The notes under the pieces are model-generated. The model had not been told where the DNA came from, did no database searches, and worked only from the letters and a program-made list of their open reading frames with translations. DNA of 64,000 nucleotides from Euryodendron excelsum. Taxonomy: Eukaryota; Streptophyta; Magnoliopsida; Ericales; Pentaphylacaceae. The translations under genes and the position numbers were made by a program. Below are positions 46,240 through 57,728 of the stretch, one piece after another (the first letter of the stretch is position 1; each line of letters starts with the position of its first letter). The DNA lies in NCBI GenBank assembly GCA_033060915.1, contig CM065380.1:43695501-43759500 (forward strand). Direction: 5' to 3'.

Positions 46240-47160
46240 TTACCTTCCAAGATGGCGAGTGCAGGCGACGAGGGTTCTGAGAAGAGCCACTGCTTCGGGA
46301 AGATGGCTCGAACAGATTCTTGTCGGCAGCTCCAGCCGCTCTAGGGGTAGTCAACACTCTGCCAATCGAGCACCTTCTAGCCAGGGTGGGAGGGGGTAGT
46401 AGGCCTCCAGTCGACCCCTTCCCTCTAGTTGAGCCAACCCTCGAGGATGAGATGGACATCGAGGTTTTCCACTTTTGACTCTTCGGATGGCCGGCGCTAT
46501 TTTGAGCTGACTACGGGTTTGGTATGACGAGCATCCTTCAGATGAGCAAGACATTTTTGTTGGTCCTTTGGTTGCATGGCTTCTCTCCCGTTGGTGTAGC
46601 TTGCTTTCTGATAATGGTTCCCACCTGACCTGTCTTTCTCCCATTTTGGGGAATGTGAGCCTGCCCCTACTCCTCATGAGTATGGCTTCCTCCTAGGTCT
46701 TCGGGATGGTTCAACTGACATTATGGGACCTACTTTTCTTGGTGGCTGCATCACGATTGTTGCTCTTCAGCTTGGGCTCCATTTTGCAGCCTTTTTCTTC
46801 TGATCCATGGCCCCAGTTTCCTTATGTCCCAATGAAGTTCTTGTTTCTCTCATTTTGAGTTTGCGACGGGATAGGGGATTGGCATACTTCTCCAGATTGG
46901 TCAATCTCTCACATGGTGGCCCCAACTTTGCTCTTCTTAAGATTTTGGGTGTTTCTCCTCGAGGGAATGACGTGGTTAACTGCCAATTACTTGTACTGCT
47001 CGCCAGGATTCATAAGGGGCACCCATATGCTCCTATGGTTGTGGGACAAACCTCAGGGGGGGGGGGGGCGATGCTCATTGTTGGGGATGTGCTTTATTAT
47101 TCCAGCTTTGGGTGATTGGATACTTATTCACTACCCCTCTTTTAAAGTCGTTTGATTGGG
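46240..47160 (+). pseudogene. Possible antisense ORF remnant in element D
   Basis: Opposite to the element's transcription, just inside the 3' LTR, the sequence turns GC-richer and partly open. Pieces are MASAGDEGSEKSHCFGKMAR (from 46251), LVAWLLSRWCSLLSDNGSHL (about 46570-46630) and NEVLVSLILSLRRDRGLAYF followed by PNFALLKILGVSPRGNDVV (46807-47115). Stops and frame changes separate them, and a G13 run (47056-47068) shifts the frame. Position matches the antisense ORFs of Tat elements, but I recognise no domain. It may be chance. Confidence 0.35.
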
Positions 47161-47394
47161 GAGGTCGAGGGTGGGCCATTGCCCCATTCTCTGCTTCTTG
47201 TTGGTCCCAAAAATCTGAGCTTTCTGATGTGTGAGCTGGTACTAGAGATATCTGAGGGGTGGCTTTAGCTCCTTTTTATGTTTTGCCTTGTTCATTATTT
47301 CCTATTTGAGAGAGACAGAAAGACAAAGAGTAAGTTGTTATGCAAAAATAGTTTAAAAAAATGCCCCAGTAAGGGGTGTCATTATTTTTTATGA

Positions 47395-47760
47395 TGATTG
47401 CCCATGGAATTAAATGTATGATCTATGTTTTATGAATGGACATGTTTATATAAGAATTGAATCAAATGCATATCCTACTTTTTTTTATGAATGCACAGGT
47501 TCACACAGAAGTGAAAATGAATGCATGTTATATTTTTGAACAATGCACATACAGGAATAGAATTAAATGCACTATCCCCCTTTTTCTATGATAAATGCAC
47601 AGATTTATATAAAAATTGAATTAAATGCATGACCTACTTTCTTACAAATGAACAGGTTCATACAGGAATACAGTTGAATGCATGAATAGATACAAACCTT
47701 GCAGGAATCTAAATGGATTTACATGTTATACATGTCATGGATGCATTAGTACTACTTGTA
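47395..47760 (-). repeat. 3'-UTR array of D: TGAATGCACA units
   Basis: Units of about 50-60 bases (ATGAATGCACAGGTTCA..., AATTAAATGCAT) homologous to 9350-9660 of B. Confidence 0.7.
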
Positions 47761-48069
47761 TATAAACTATTTACAAAGAAAACCCCAGGATTGCCCCTTG
47801 GGCCCATACTCTCAGGATTCTGTTACTTTCTAAGATTCTGTCCCATTTAATTTTGTCCCGTTCTCGTCGGGGTGTGATAGCATTTGCACCATTCTTCAGG
47901 GATCTCGACCTTTTGGTTTGCTATTTTACCCCTACTTTCTACCGGGTTACTGTTTGAGATTTTTCTGATCTCACTTGGTTTTCTCTCTCAAATCTCCAAA
48001 ATGCCACCATAGCTCGAGCGACAACTCGCATGCCCTTTGCAGAGCGATAAATAGCTAATCTCTCAATCC

Positions 48070-48560
48070 AAGAAGACTTCTTTTAGGACCGTAATGTAGG
48101 CTGGGTTTAGGGGTTGTAAGAAATGAAGAGAGAATTAGGCTGAAAGATCTTCTTCTAGTGGGTTGTTTAAACCAAAACCATCTGAGCACACCTTGGAGCA
48201 TGAGATTGCCCCTTGCATTCCCTTCCAGTTCTCCTTTCTCAGCCTAGTTGTCTTGGTATTGTTCAGGCTTATTTGGACTAAGCAATTTTCTTTGATCAGA
48301 GAGGACTTTAATTTGGACCGTAACGTAGGCTAGGTTAAGGGGTTTATGAATAAACAGGATATATAAGCTCAAATTTGATGTTGCTTCCAGTAGGGTTAGA
48401 TTCACACCATCCTTGGTTGGTCTTCCAGTGGGGTTTCCTCCCTTGATATCCTCCTCTAGCTTCAGAAACATATTTGGTTCATTTAGATCAAGCAATCCTT
48501 CTCAATCAGAGTGGACTTTAATAGGGTTGTAATGTAGGCCATGGTTTCGGGGTTTTTACA
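48070..48560 (-). repeat. Degenerate ~210-230-bp tandem repeats in D
   Basis: GGACCGTAATGTAGGCT-type landmarks at about 48086, 48316 and 48524, each followed by a GGGTTTAGGGG-like stretch and ~25 bases later an AGGCTCAAA-like stretch. Confidence 0.55.
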
Positions 48561-50254
48561 AGAAAGGGTAAAGGCTCAAACCTATTACTTCTACTTGGTG
48601 GCTTTATTACCTAGGATCACCTTTGAACTTCCTCTTTTACAAAAGGAGTTGAACTTTCTTATAACTTTTGACCTTTTAAGTCTGACACTTGCCCCTTTTC
48701 TTTTTTCTTTTTTCTTTTTTTTGACTTCCAGCTTTATAGCACAACATGGTTCTTTTTCAGTCTTTCCTCTGATGTGCTTCTTTTCTTTCTTTTTTTTTTT
48801 TTTTCTCATTGCTTTTGACGAGACAAACATTTCTACAACTTCTTTCTCTCAGATCATTTCCTTAGCATTTCGATTTAACTCATTGTGGATGGTGATCCTT
48901 AGGTTGGGGTGTTTTCTGAAAGGAAAGGTAATCGGCTCAATAGGTTTGACAAAGGTTGCTTTTAACTGTATGGGAAATGAAATGAAGGCCTTTTTTCATT
49001 TTGAACAAGATTGCTTGATCCATAGAGCCTTCACGCTACTTCAGCTTGATGATTGATGACGTTCTCTGCTAGATCTTCTACTTCCTGACTGCCCCAATGT
49101 GGGGGGATGGTTTTGGATCGGGGTTGACAAAAAGAAAACTTCCGCTTCTTGCGAGGCACTAGTGGTTTAAGCAAAGGGAATATTTTTGTGTATGGTAATA
49201 GAATTGAGGGCCTCTAATCATTTCAAATTGAATTGCTTAGTCCATAAAGCCTTTGTACAAAATTTAGACAATATTTCTAGGGATGATGTGTTTCGGCTAG
49301 TGAATCCCTACATATTTTACCGAATCAACTACTCTGTGCTTACCCCGATGTGGGGGATGGTTATTGGTTTGGGGACATCTGAATAAAAATTAGTCACGGC
49401 TCTAGTGGGCTGAGCAAAGGGTAGTGTTTATTTAGGATAAATAGAACAATGGCTTCTCATCATTTTGGGGACTCGACTACCCATCGCCTAGCCAGGATAT
49501 CATGCAAGTGTCGCTTTTTCAATAGAATTCGCACTTCTTTGTTGAGATTGCCTTCCTCCTATCTCTCACTCTCGCTTTGTCTCTCAAAGGTCTTAACCCC
49601 TTTTAAATGGGTGGCCTATGCTATCCCATCCTTTAAGTTGAGTCATTTACCAAATGGGGAAGAATCCCTAAGTGTGACAATCGTCCACAAGGGTATGAAA
49701 CAAAGAGAATAAATTGGGAACTACCTATTTAAAAAACATGATTACATGGCATGTAATGTTTATTCAAAGAAGATATGCGATGAATAGAAAGATCAAAAGA
49801 AAATAGATGAATTTTATAAAAATCTCCCTCTTCTTGTGGATCTCTTCATGAGAACCCATGACAAGGTCTTGAAACTGTGTCGACTGCTTTGGTATTTCAT
49901 TCTTTGAGTGTATCACCCAACGACGGAGGGCTAATTGACAGATCTTTTGCAGTGTTTAGCAGGCATTCGGAAGTTAAGAGATTCTTGATAGCAATGCATG
50001 GGTCTGATAGGTGAAGCCTCCTTTTGCATGGACGGTGGTTGTTGCGGCATGGTGTGGAGGTAACGTCTTGTTGATGAACGGTTAGTTCTTATTGCTCCCT
50101 GATGTAGGTTCGGCCTCTTCTAACAACTAGGCTTATCCTTCCATGAGTTTGAATCTGGTGAGGTGCTAGAGGGATTCCATGAATTCAATCGTGCTCTCTG
50201 ACCTACAAAAGAAAAAAAAAAACAGAATGCAGTCAGTATGTGAAGTTGGAAGTT

Positions 50255-51430
50255 CTATGCGATGCATGTCCTATGGAGGTCCCTTCTTTGAGGGAATCTA
50301 GGCATGATGATAAGTCCATTTGGGAGGTGGGGTTTTGCCCCTATTATGCAATACAATACCTCTTCGGCGTGGGCCGGTTGATGTTTCTTTATTTGGGCAA
50401 TCCCACGTCCATGGACTGAGAGAGATTTGGGCCTCTCTCGAGATATGGTTCTATGCATGCCATGAATCCTTAGGGTTTAAGAACCCTTAGGAGTTTTGGT
50501 AGGTTTGATTAACATGAGATTGGATTGCTCCTTTCTCTCTACGGTTGATTAAATGCATGAAAATGAAATGACTTGAGTTTCTTGGAACTCTTGTCTTGGA
50601 ATGGATATGGGTGTATGAGCATATTAAAAGTGAACATGTGAGCAGTATGATAATAATAAATGAATGGTTTAGAAAACCCCCTTCTTGTCTTGCTTCTGTC
50701 TTCAGTTCTCTTAGTACTTGGAGATGAGGAGGGGGCAGATAGAAAACAAGAAACAAAAGGGAAGTTAGTGCCTTGATTTGAAAATTTTTATGCAATGCAT
50801 GTCCTAGAGGTGCCCCTACTTAGAGGGGAGACTATACATGATGCATTGGCTCACTCTTGGAGATAGGGGATTTGCTCCTGTATGCAGATACTTTACCGTC
50901 AAGTAGGAATCTTCAGCCATTCATGCATTCATTCATAAAAATAAAGAAGTACATTAAATTTTGGGTTTAAGGTACAAAAGAATTGGAATACATTCTAATA
51001 GGGGGAGGGGGAAACATTTTCCTTTGGACTTCCACCTATCTACTTTTACAAAGGGAGACCCTAAACTACTCTTGAGTCTTCGGATTCGCCTTCGTTGGAT
51101 TTGATGTCGAGGAGGTCGCTGAGAGACCTTGTTGATTGATTGCCCCTTGTCTTCTTGGCAACCCTATCTCCGTGAGCATAGAGGGATTGGGGCCCCTTTT
51201 ATGGAATGAATTGAGATGCATGCAATAAGTCCTTAGGGTTACGTGGGAACCCTTAGGGTTTGGGTAGGTCTAATGCAAGGGAGAGTAACTTTGGTGTCAC
51301 TCTCAATGGATTGATCATATGCATGAGAATGCAGTAACTTGAGTTACTTGGAACTCTTGTCTTGACATGGAATATTGAATGCATGAACATGAATATGCAA
51401 AGAGTATAAAGAGAGAAGGTATAATCAAAG
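50255..51430 (-). repeat. Direct duplication in the leader of D
   Basis: Two related copies: 50255-50640 and about 50790-51400. Each has GCGATGCATGTCCTA-like and CCTTAGGGTT-like blocks, TGACTTGAGTT and TTGGAACTCTTGTCTTGG. The leader of B has one copy (about 12910-13490). Confidence 0.6.
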
Positions 51431-52150
51431 TAAACATGCATGCATGAATAGTTAGACAGTTATTATAACAATATAAATACAAGCATTATAACAACAGGTA
51501 TAAATGAAAGTAAATGCAGTCGCCCTTTCTTCCGTGATTTTGAAAATGGTGCTCGTGTCCTAAATTCGGCAGAGGTTCGGCTATGCATGGTGTCTATATG
51601 AGTATGAGGTTGAGGGTTGACTAATGCGTCCTAAAAAGGCTCGGTCCCCGGATCTTCAAACCTAGGTCTACTCCCCGAGGTGGTGCCATGATCGGTTGGT
51701 GATCCGAGCGGGGGAACCATCAAGAGGCCGTAGGCGAAGAAACTGACACATCATCTTGCCCACAACTAATATACCGTTCCCCCTTTCTAACTAGAAAGGA
51801 CATATCAGGGTATGCAAGTATGCAGAATGCAAGTGCACATGCAGTTTGTGTGTGATTTTTAAAAGTGGAGGAAAGGGCCCAACAACTCCCATTCATCCTG
51901 TACATCACATTCATGCAAAGCAATTAATAAAATTTAAGCATAAAGCGCACCTACAAAACAAAGATGCAAGTGTTAGTATGTGGATGGCAAACATAATACA
52001 AGATAATATGAATAAATGCATGTTTTTTGAAAACAATTTTTGAAAATTTGGTTTTGAAAATTTAAAGTGAATAAGATTGAACCAAGTTAATTAAAGACTC
52101 TACATGGGTGAAGGGTAAAGAGACATGACTACGACCTAACCCTCTAAGTG

Positions 52151-52168
52151 TCCCCAGTAGAGTCGCCA
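52151..52168 (-). other. Primer binding site of element D (tRNA-Arg type)
   Basis: On minus TGGCGACTCTACTGGGGA, two bases from the LTR. It is complementary to the tRNA-Arg 3' end (TCCCCAGTGGAGTCGCCA) except for one G/A transition. Confidence 0.85.
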
Positions 52169-55100
52169 GCTGTCGCGCCCAGATTTTTCGCGCCCGAGGA
52201 ATACTCACCCAAGCGGGAAAAATGTTGTACTCTCTCGTTAGAACTCACCCTCCTAGAAGAATGAGTGCGACTAGGTTTGAATTGAAAACAGGTTTGAATA
52301 AAAGGCTTTTGAAAAAGATTCGGAGTCGCCACCTAACTTAATTAAGGTGAGTTAGGTCACCTAAAAACTAAGAGTAATCCAAAGACTACACTTAGGGTTT
52401 TGAAAAATAATTTGAAAATATCTCCTCGAGAGAGGGTTTTTAAGAAAACAGGTTGTTTGGCAACCTTTGGAAAATATTTAGCCCTTTCTAGAAAAAATAA
52501 CTCTGTTTGGTCTTTAAAATCAGTGATCCTAGGTTCGGAGGTTGGTTATGTGTAGGGAAGACGCACTAAGCTATCACCCTACCCCGCCTTTTTGGTACCT
52601 ACATGTCAATCTATCCTAGATTCACCTATGGGAGTCTTTAACTAACTAATGGTTCAACCCTATTCACTTTGAAAAACAATGTTTGAAAACTAATTTAGCA
52701 TGATGCATGATATGCAAGTGCAAGATGAGAGAATTGGAAAATAGAAATTGATTTGAAAAGAAATTAATTTGATTTGAAAATAGATTTGAAGAAATAGAAT
52801 TGAAATTGAAAAGTTTGAAAATTGAAAGTAGAAGTTTGAAAATAGAAATTTTGGAATTTTGAGAATTGAAAAGATTTTGGAAACCGCACCCATGAGGGTG
52901 GAATTGAAAGTTTGAAAAGTATTGTGACGGCACCTATGGAGGTTGCCTACGTATCCCTTTGGGGGAATCAGGTCAGCCGTAATTCGGACCGGAGTCCGAT
53001 TGAAAATAGAAGAGTGGATTGAAGAAGGAACTTGAATTGGACATTGAATTTGATTTGAAATTAGAAAAGGAGATTTGAAATTGGAATTTTGGAAAAGATT
53101 GGACTTTGATTTGAAAAGATGGATTTTGGAAGGACTTGGTTGTGGAAAGATGGAGGTTTAGGAAACCTAGACTTAAGAAAGACTTGAGACTAAGAAAGAT
53201 TGGATTGGAATGTTGGATTTGGAAGATTTGGAAAGGTTTGGAAACTTGGAATTTAGGAAAAATTTAGGTTAGGAAAGTTTCGAATTAGGAAAGTGTCATT
53301 TTTGGAAAGTTTTGAAATTAGGAAAGTTGTAGGTTTAGGAAAGTTTTGAAATTAGAAAAGTTTCATTTTTGGAAAGTTTTGGAGTTAGAAAATTTTTGAA
53401 TTAAGAAAGTTTTGAATTAAGAAAATTTTGAATTTAGAAATGTTTGAAAAAGGGAAGTTTTGATTTTGGAAAGTTTTGAAAACAAGGAAGTTTTGAAAAT
53501 AAGAAAGTTTTGTTTTGGGAAAGGTTTGAAAAAGGAAAGTTTTCAATTTAGGAAATGTTTGAATTAAGAAAGCTTTAAGTTTAGAAAAGTCTTAGATTTA
53601 GAAAGATTTTGAAGTTTTGGAAAGTTTAGAAGTTTAGAAAGATTTGAGAAAGTTTCAAATTTAGAAAGTTTTGATTTAGAAAGTTTTAGAGTTTTGGAAA
53701 ATCTTGAGACTAGGAAAACTTTGAGTTTGGAAAAAGTTTGAAAACTTGAATTTGGAAAGTTAAGATTTGGAAAGGGGGGTTGAATTAGGAGAAGGGTTGA
53801 ATTAGGAAAAATTTGAAAGTTGAGTTTTAAAACTTAGGAAAGATTTTTATGTTCAAGTTTCGGAAACTTAAGATTTAGGAAAGTAGAAGTTTAGGAAGGA
53901 TTTGAATTAGGAAATATTTGGATTTGGAAGGGATTGGATTTGGTTTCTAAAAGAAAAGATTTGATTTTGTTTCCAAAAACAGAGGACGGGATCTAGTTTC
54001 CTAAACGGGAGATTTGATTTGGTTTCCTAAAGGGAAGATAGGATTTGGAAAAGGAGATTCTAGAAACCCTAGATTTGAAAAATTGTAGTTTTGACGTAGA
54101 AAATAGGTTTTGGAAACATGTATAGTTTTGATATGAAAACAAGAGGTTTTGGAAACCTAGGTTTGGGGCAAAGTTTGAAAATCATGTTTTTGGAAAGAAA
54201 ATTTAGGGTTTCCTAATTGTGGGTTCTAGGGCTTGACTTGGGCTTCTTAAGGAAAGAGTTTTTGGAAAGTGCATTTTTGGAAACGAAGGTTTTCTAAAAG
54301 GGAATCCTAGGGAGGAGTTTTTGGAAAGTGAATTTGGAGAGGGAGTTTTTGGAAAAAGATTTTAGAAAAGAGGGAGTTTTGGAAAGTGTGTTTTTAGAAA
54401 CGTGTTTTTTTGGAAAGAAGATCCTAGAGGAGAGTTCCTAGAAGAGAAATTTTGGGAAGAGAGTTTTTAGAAAGATTTTTGGAGAGAGTTCTTAGGAAGG
54501 TGAATCTAGGGAGTGTTTTTAGAGGGTGAATTTTGAGGAAAAGATTTTGGAGAGAGAATTTTGAAAAAGAGAGTTTTGAAAAATAGGTTTTGGAAGGGAG
54601 TTTTTGAAAACGATTTTGAAAAGGAGTGTTTTAGGAAAGTATGTTGAAAAAGAGATTTTTAGGAAGAGATTTTTGAAGAGAGAGAGTTTTTAGAAAGATT
54701 AAAAACATCTCGCATTCCTAAAGTAATTCCAGCCATAAGAGGACTAGAACCACTTTAAGAAAATGGTTTTGAAAACAAGGTTTGAAAATATAGACCAAAA
54801 GGTCACTTTTAATATAACACTTTCCTAAAGCAACCCGAGCCATGGAAAGGCTAGAATCACCCTAGGATTGTGATTTTGAAAACATGTTTTTGAAAAAGAG
54901 CTTTTGATGCAATTTTGAAAACAAGTTTGAAAACGATTTTTGAAAACAACTTTTTGAAAACGAATGTTGGAAGATGCAAGATTATGATATGCACAATGCA
55001 ATTTGGGGTCGTGAACATACAAGGCTAAGGCTTCACCACATAATCAAGGGGGCCGGACCCACGTGGTCTTTGGTTAGACTAGAAGAAAGCCCCCGACACG

Positions 55101-55575
55101 GTGACTCTCCAATAGTCCAATCCTACACATGGACTGGGAATCCCCTTGTTTCAAGCATGCAAAGAAAGGGGGGGGAAAGAGATGGAGGATTAAAATAGAG
55201 AAAACCCAAGTGGGTTGGAGAGAGAAGAGAGGGGGGAAGTACAGAAAATTAAAGAGGGAGCCTACCTTGTATCTTGTTTATTTTGCGCGCCGTGCAGTCT
55301 TAGGTCTTTGGTCTTGATCTTCGTCTTTCGTCTTCAAGAGTTATCTTCAAGCTTCAGGTTGCAGCTCCTCCAGTCTTCGAAGGGTGGTTGAAGGCTAGTG
55401 TATAAGTGTATGGGGGAGTGTATGAGTGTATAGGAGGCTAGGGTTTGTGTATAGTGGCTAGGGTTTGGGAAAACCTAGGGAGGCTTGGGTTTTGGAGGTG
55501 CTCGAGCTCTGTATATTGAAATATGAGATTCTTAGGTTAAGTTTGCAGACCCTTTTCACATTGAACGAGGCTCTG

Positions 55576-55583
55576 TATTTATA
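55576..55583 (-). promoter_or_regulatory. TATA box of the 5' LTR of D
   Basis: TATAAATA on minus. This is the copy that would transcribe the internal region of D. Confidence 0.7.
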
Positions 55584-56793
55584 GAGGGAGGACAAGCCTG
55601 GCGCCTGTTGCAGTGGCACCAGGGCAAAATTTATACTGGCGCCAATAGGAGTGGCGCCAGGCCATTTTTTGGCTTGGCGCCAGCCATTTAGGAAACAATT
55701 AAGGTCAGCAAGCAACGTATCTTTGACTAGATTTGGGCGCCTGTACTAGTGACTACCATGTAAACTTTAGCCTAGCTTCACTAGGAGTGACTCCGGAAAG
55801 TCCGGGAATGATTTGAAGGAGTCGGGAATGACTCGGAAGGCCGGAAAAGAGCAGGAACACTCAAAATAGTGTCCTGGAGGTATTTGACTTGAAAAATGAA
55901 GATAAGGTGAGTCGGAAAGGTTGATCGGGCCTTTAGGGGCAAAACGGTCAATCGGACTAGGAAACTGCCGGAGCGAACCCGGATTGTCCCGAAAAAAGAC
56001 TTGGGATCTGGAAACATTATTTAGAATGTTCGCAGAGGTTGCCGGTTTGATTCCCAAGGCCGGCGTGGTCAAAAATGGAAACCGGCCCACCAGGGGCAAA
56101 ACGGTCATTTTGTACCGGGTTTGCCGGAACTGACTCGGAATGGTCCGGAAAGGTAAAGGAAGGTCGAGAACATCATAAAAAGTATTCTCGGGACATTACC
56201 GGTTTGATACCCAGAGCCGGTGTGGTCGAAGAAGGAGACCGGCCCTCTAGGGGCAAAATGGTCATTTTGCACCGGGTTGGCCGGAACTAACTCGGAATGG
56301 TCCGGAAAGGTAAAGGGAGGTTGATAACACTATAAAAAGTATTCTCGGGATATTACCGGTTTGATACCCAGAGCCGGTGTGGTTCCCGAGGCGTTCGGAT
56401 GCCTAGGGGCAAAATGGTCATCTTGACCGAAAAGTCTCGAAAAAGGTCGTAAGGGTAGTCTGGTTATTTTTCACCGAAGTGAGCTAACAAACATGGGTAT
56501 TGACCTAGGTTTTGAGTGTTTCCGCCACTCTAACGGTGTGAGTATTTCCGCTACTCGGACGGGGTTGATGATTTGTGAGTATTTCCGCTACTCGGACGGG
56601 ATTAAGTATTTCCGCTACTCTAACGGCTCTGTGAGTATTTCCGCTACTCTAACGGTTGAGTATTTCCGCTACTCTAACGGTTCTATGAGTATTTCCGCTA
56701 CTCTAACGGGTCTGTGAGTATTTCTGTTACTCTAACGGTTCTGTGAGTATTTCCGCTACTCTAACGATTCTGTGAGTAGTTTTGCTACTCGGA

Positions 56794-57300
56794 CCGTCTC
56801 GAGGAATAAACTATCTCGAGAGAGGGATTGGAAAGGGGTCTTACCGTCTCCGAAGAGACGTGCCTGGATTGGAACCGTCTAGAGGAATAAACTGTCTCGA
56901 GAGAGGGATTGAAAAGGGGTCTTACCATCTTTGGAAAGACGTGCCTGATTTGGAACCGTCTCGAGAGAGGGATTGGAATTAGAAAAGGGACTTACTGTCT
57001 TCGGAGAAACGTGCCTGATTTGGAACCGTCTCGAGGAATAAATTGTCTCGAGAGAAGCATTGGAATTGGAAAGGGGACTTACCGTCTTCGAAAAGACGTG
57101 CCTGATTTGGAACCGTCTCATGGAATAAACTGTCTCAAGAGAGGAATTGGAATTGGAAAGAGGACTTACCGTCTTCAGAAAGACGTGCCTGATTTGGAAC
57201 TGTCTTGAGGAATAAACTGTCTCGAGAGAGGGATTAGAAAGGGGTCTTACCGTCTTCGGAAAGACGCGCCTAATTGGAGTAGATTTACCGTCTCGAGAAA
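56794..57300 (-). repeat. Mixed 81-bp-type array in D2
   Basis: The first units have GGATTGGAAAGGGGTCTTACC with CTGGATTGGAACC (D1 type). Later units have GGAATTGGAAAG and CCTGATTTGGAACC (C type). The switch lies near 56900. Confidence 0.75.
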
Positions 57301-57525
57301 TCAACTGTCTCGAGAGAGGGATTGGAGTTGGAATTGGAAAGAACAATGCCCCTAAGGGCATTTTGGTCATTTTGCGTCTATTTGGGTCTGGCGGGCCTGC
57401 GAAGCAATGGACAGACGGGATTTGAACATAGAAAGTTGGTTTCAGTTGGAATATGCCCACAATCACTTGAATACAAGTCTGGACGGAGTGTAGACTGTCG
57501 AGCGGTCAAAAATGGGGTGCTTACA

Positions 57526-57530
57526 GTGTG
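57526..57530. repeat. TSD of composite C/D, right copy (GTGTG)
   Basis: Pairs with ATGTG at 35266-35270, one transition. Confidence 0.65.
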
Positions 57531-57706
57531 CATAGACCATTGGTAAGTTAGTATACACCTTCCAATTCTTCGTCAAGGTAGGAAAGCAATTAATTGTCCT
57601 TAAATCCGTAAAAGAATTATTATTATTGTTGTTGTTGTTTTTTTTTTAATTTTTAATTTTTAATTTTTTAATTTTTTAATTTTTTGCATGATTTTATTAA
57701 AGTCGT
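57531..57706 (-). mobile_element. Leader of element H next to the PBS
   Basis: Short noncoding segment with ATT/GTT triplet runs and a series of (T)n-AATTTT units (57645-57685). It continues the leader seen at 35137-35270. Confidence 0.7.
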
Positions 57707-57724
57707 TCTCTGGTAATAACACCA
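57707..57724 (-). other. Primer binding site of element H (decayed tRNA-Asp type)
   Basis: On minus TGGTGTTATTACCAGAGA. Against the Athila PBS TGGCGCCGTTGCCGGGGA it has seven differences, all C-to-T or G-to-A. Downstream CTTTAATAAAATCATG is also typical of this lineage. Confidence 0.75.
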
Positions 57725-57728
57725 AAAT

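Larger units (their letters stand above)
45232..52150 (-). mobile_element. Internal region of element D (noncoding, LARD-like)
   Basis: 6.9 kb between two 5.3-kb LTRs. It has a PPT at the left (45236-45248, minus) and a tRNA-Arg-type PBS at the right. No Gag capsid motif, protease, RT, RNase H or integrase motif could be read on either strand. 45480-46100 is A/G-rich low complexity. 47395-47760 repeats the array of B at 9350-9660. 48070-48560 holds ~210-230-bp repeats. 48694-48807 is T/C-rich. 49560-49710 matches B near 11040-11190. 49800-50200 shows no gene. 50255-52150 is leader. Confidence 0.8.
52171..57525 (-). mobile_element. Element D right LTR (D2, 5' LTR), 5.36 kb, probably hybrid
   Basis: TGTCGCGCCCAG to GGGGTGCTTACA. 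52171-56510 nearly equals D1. Beyond about 56900 the repeat units change: they have GTGCCTGATTTGGAAC and CTTCGGAAAGACG, the type found at the broken end of C (39911-39937) and not in D1. It is followed by GTGTG, the TSD partner of C rather than of D1. TATA at 55576-55583 (minus); U3 array about 55780-56420; minisatellite about 56515-56793. Confidence 0.93.
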
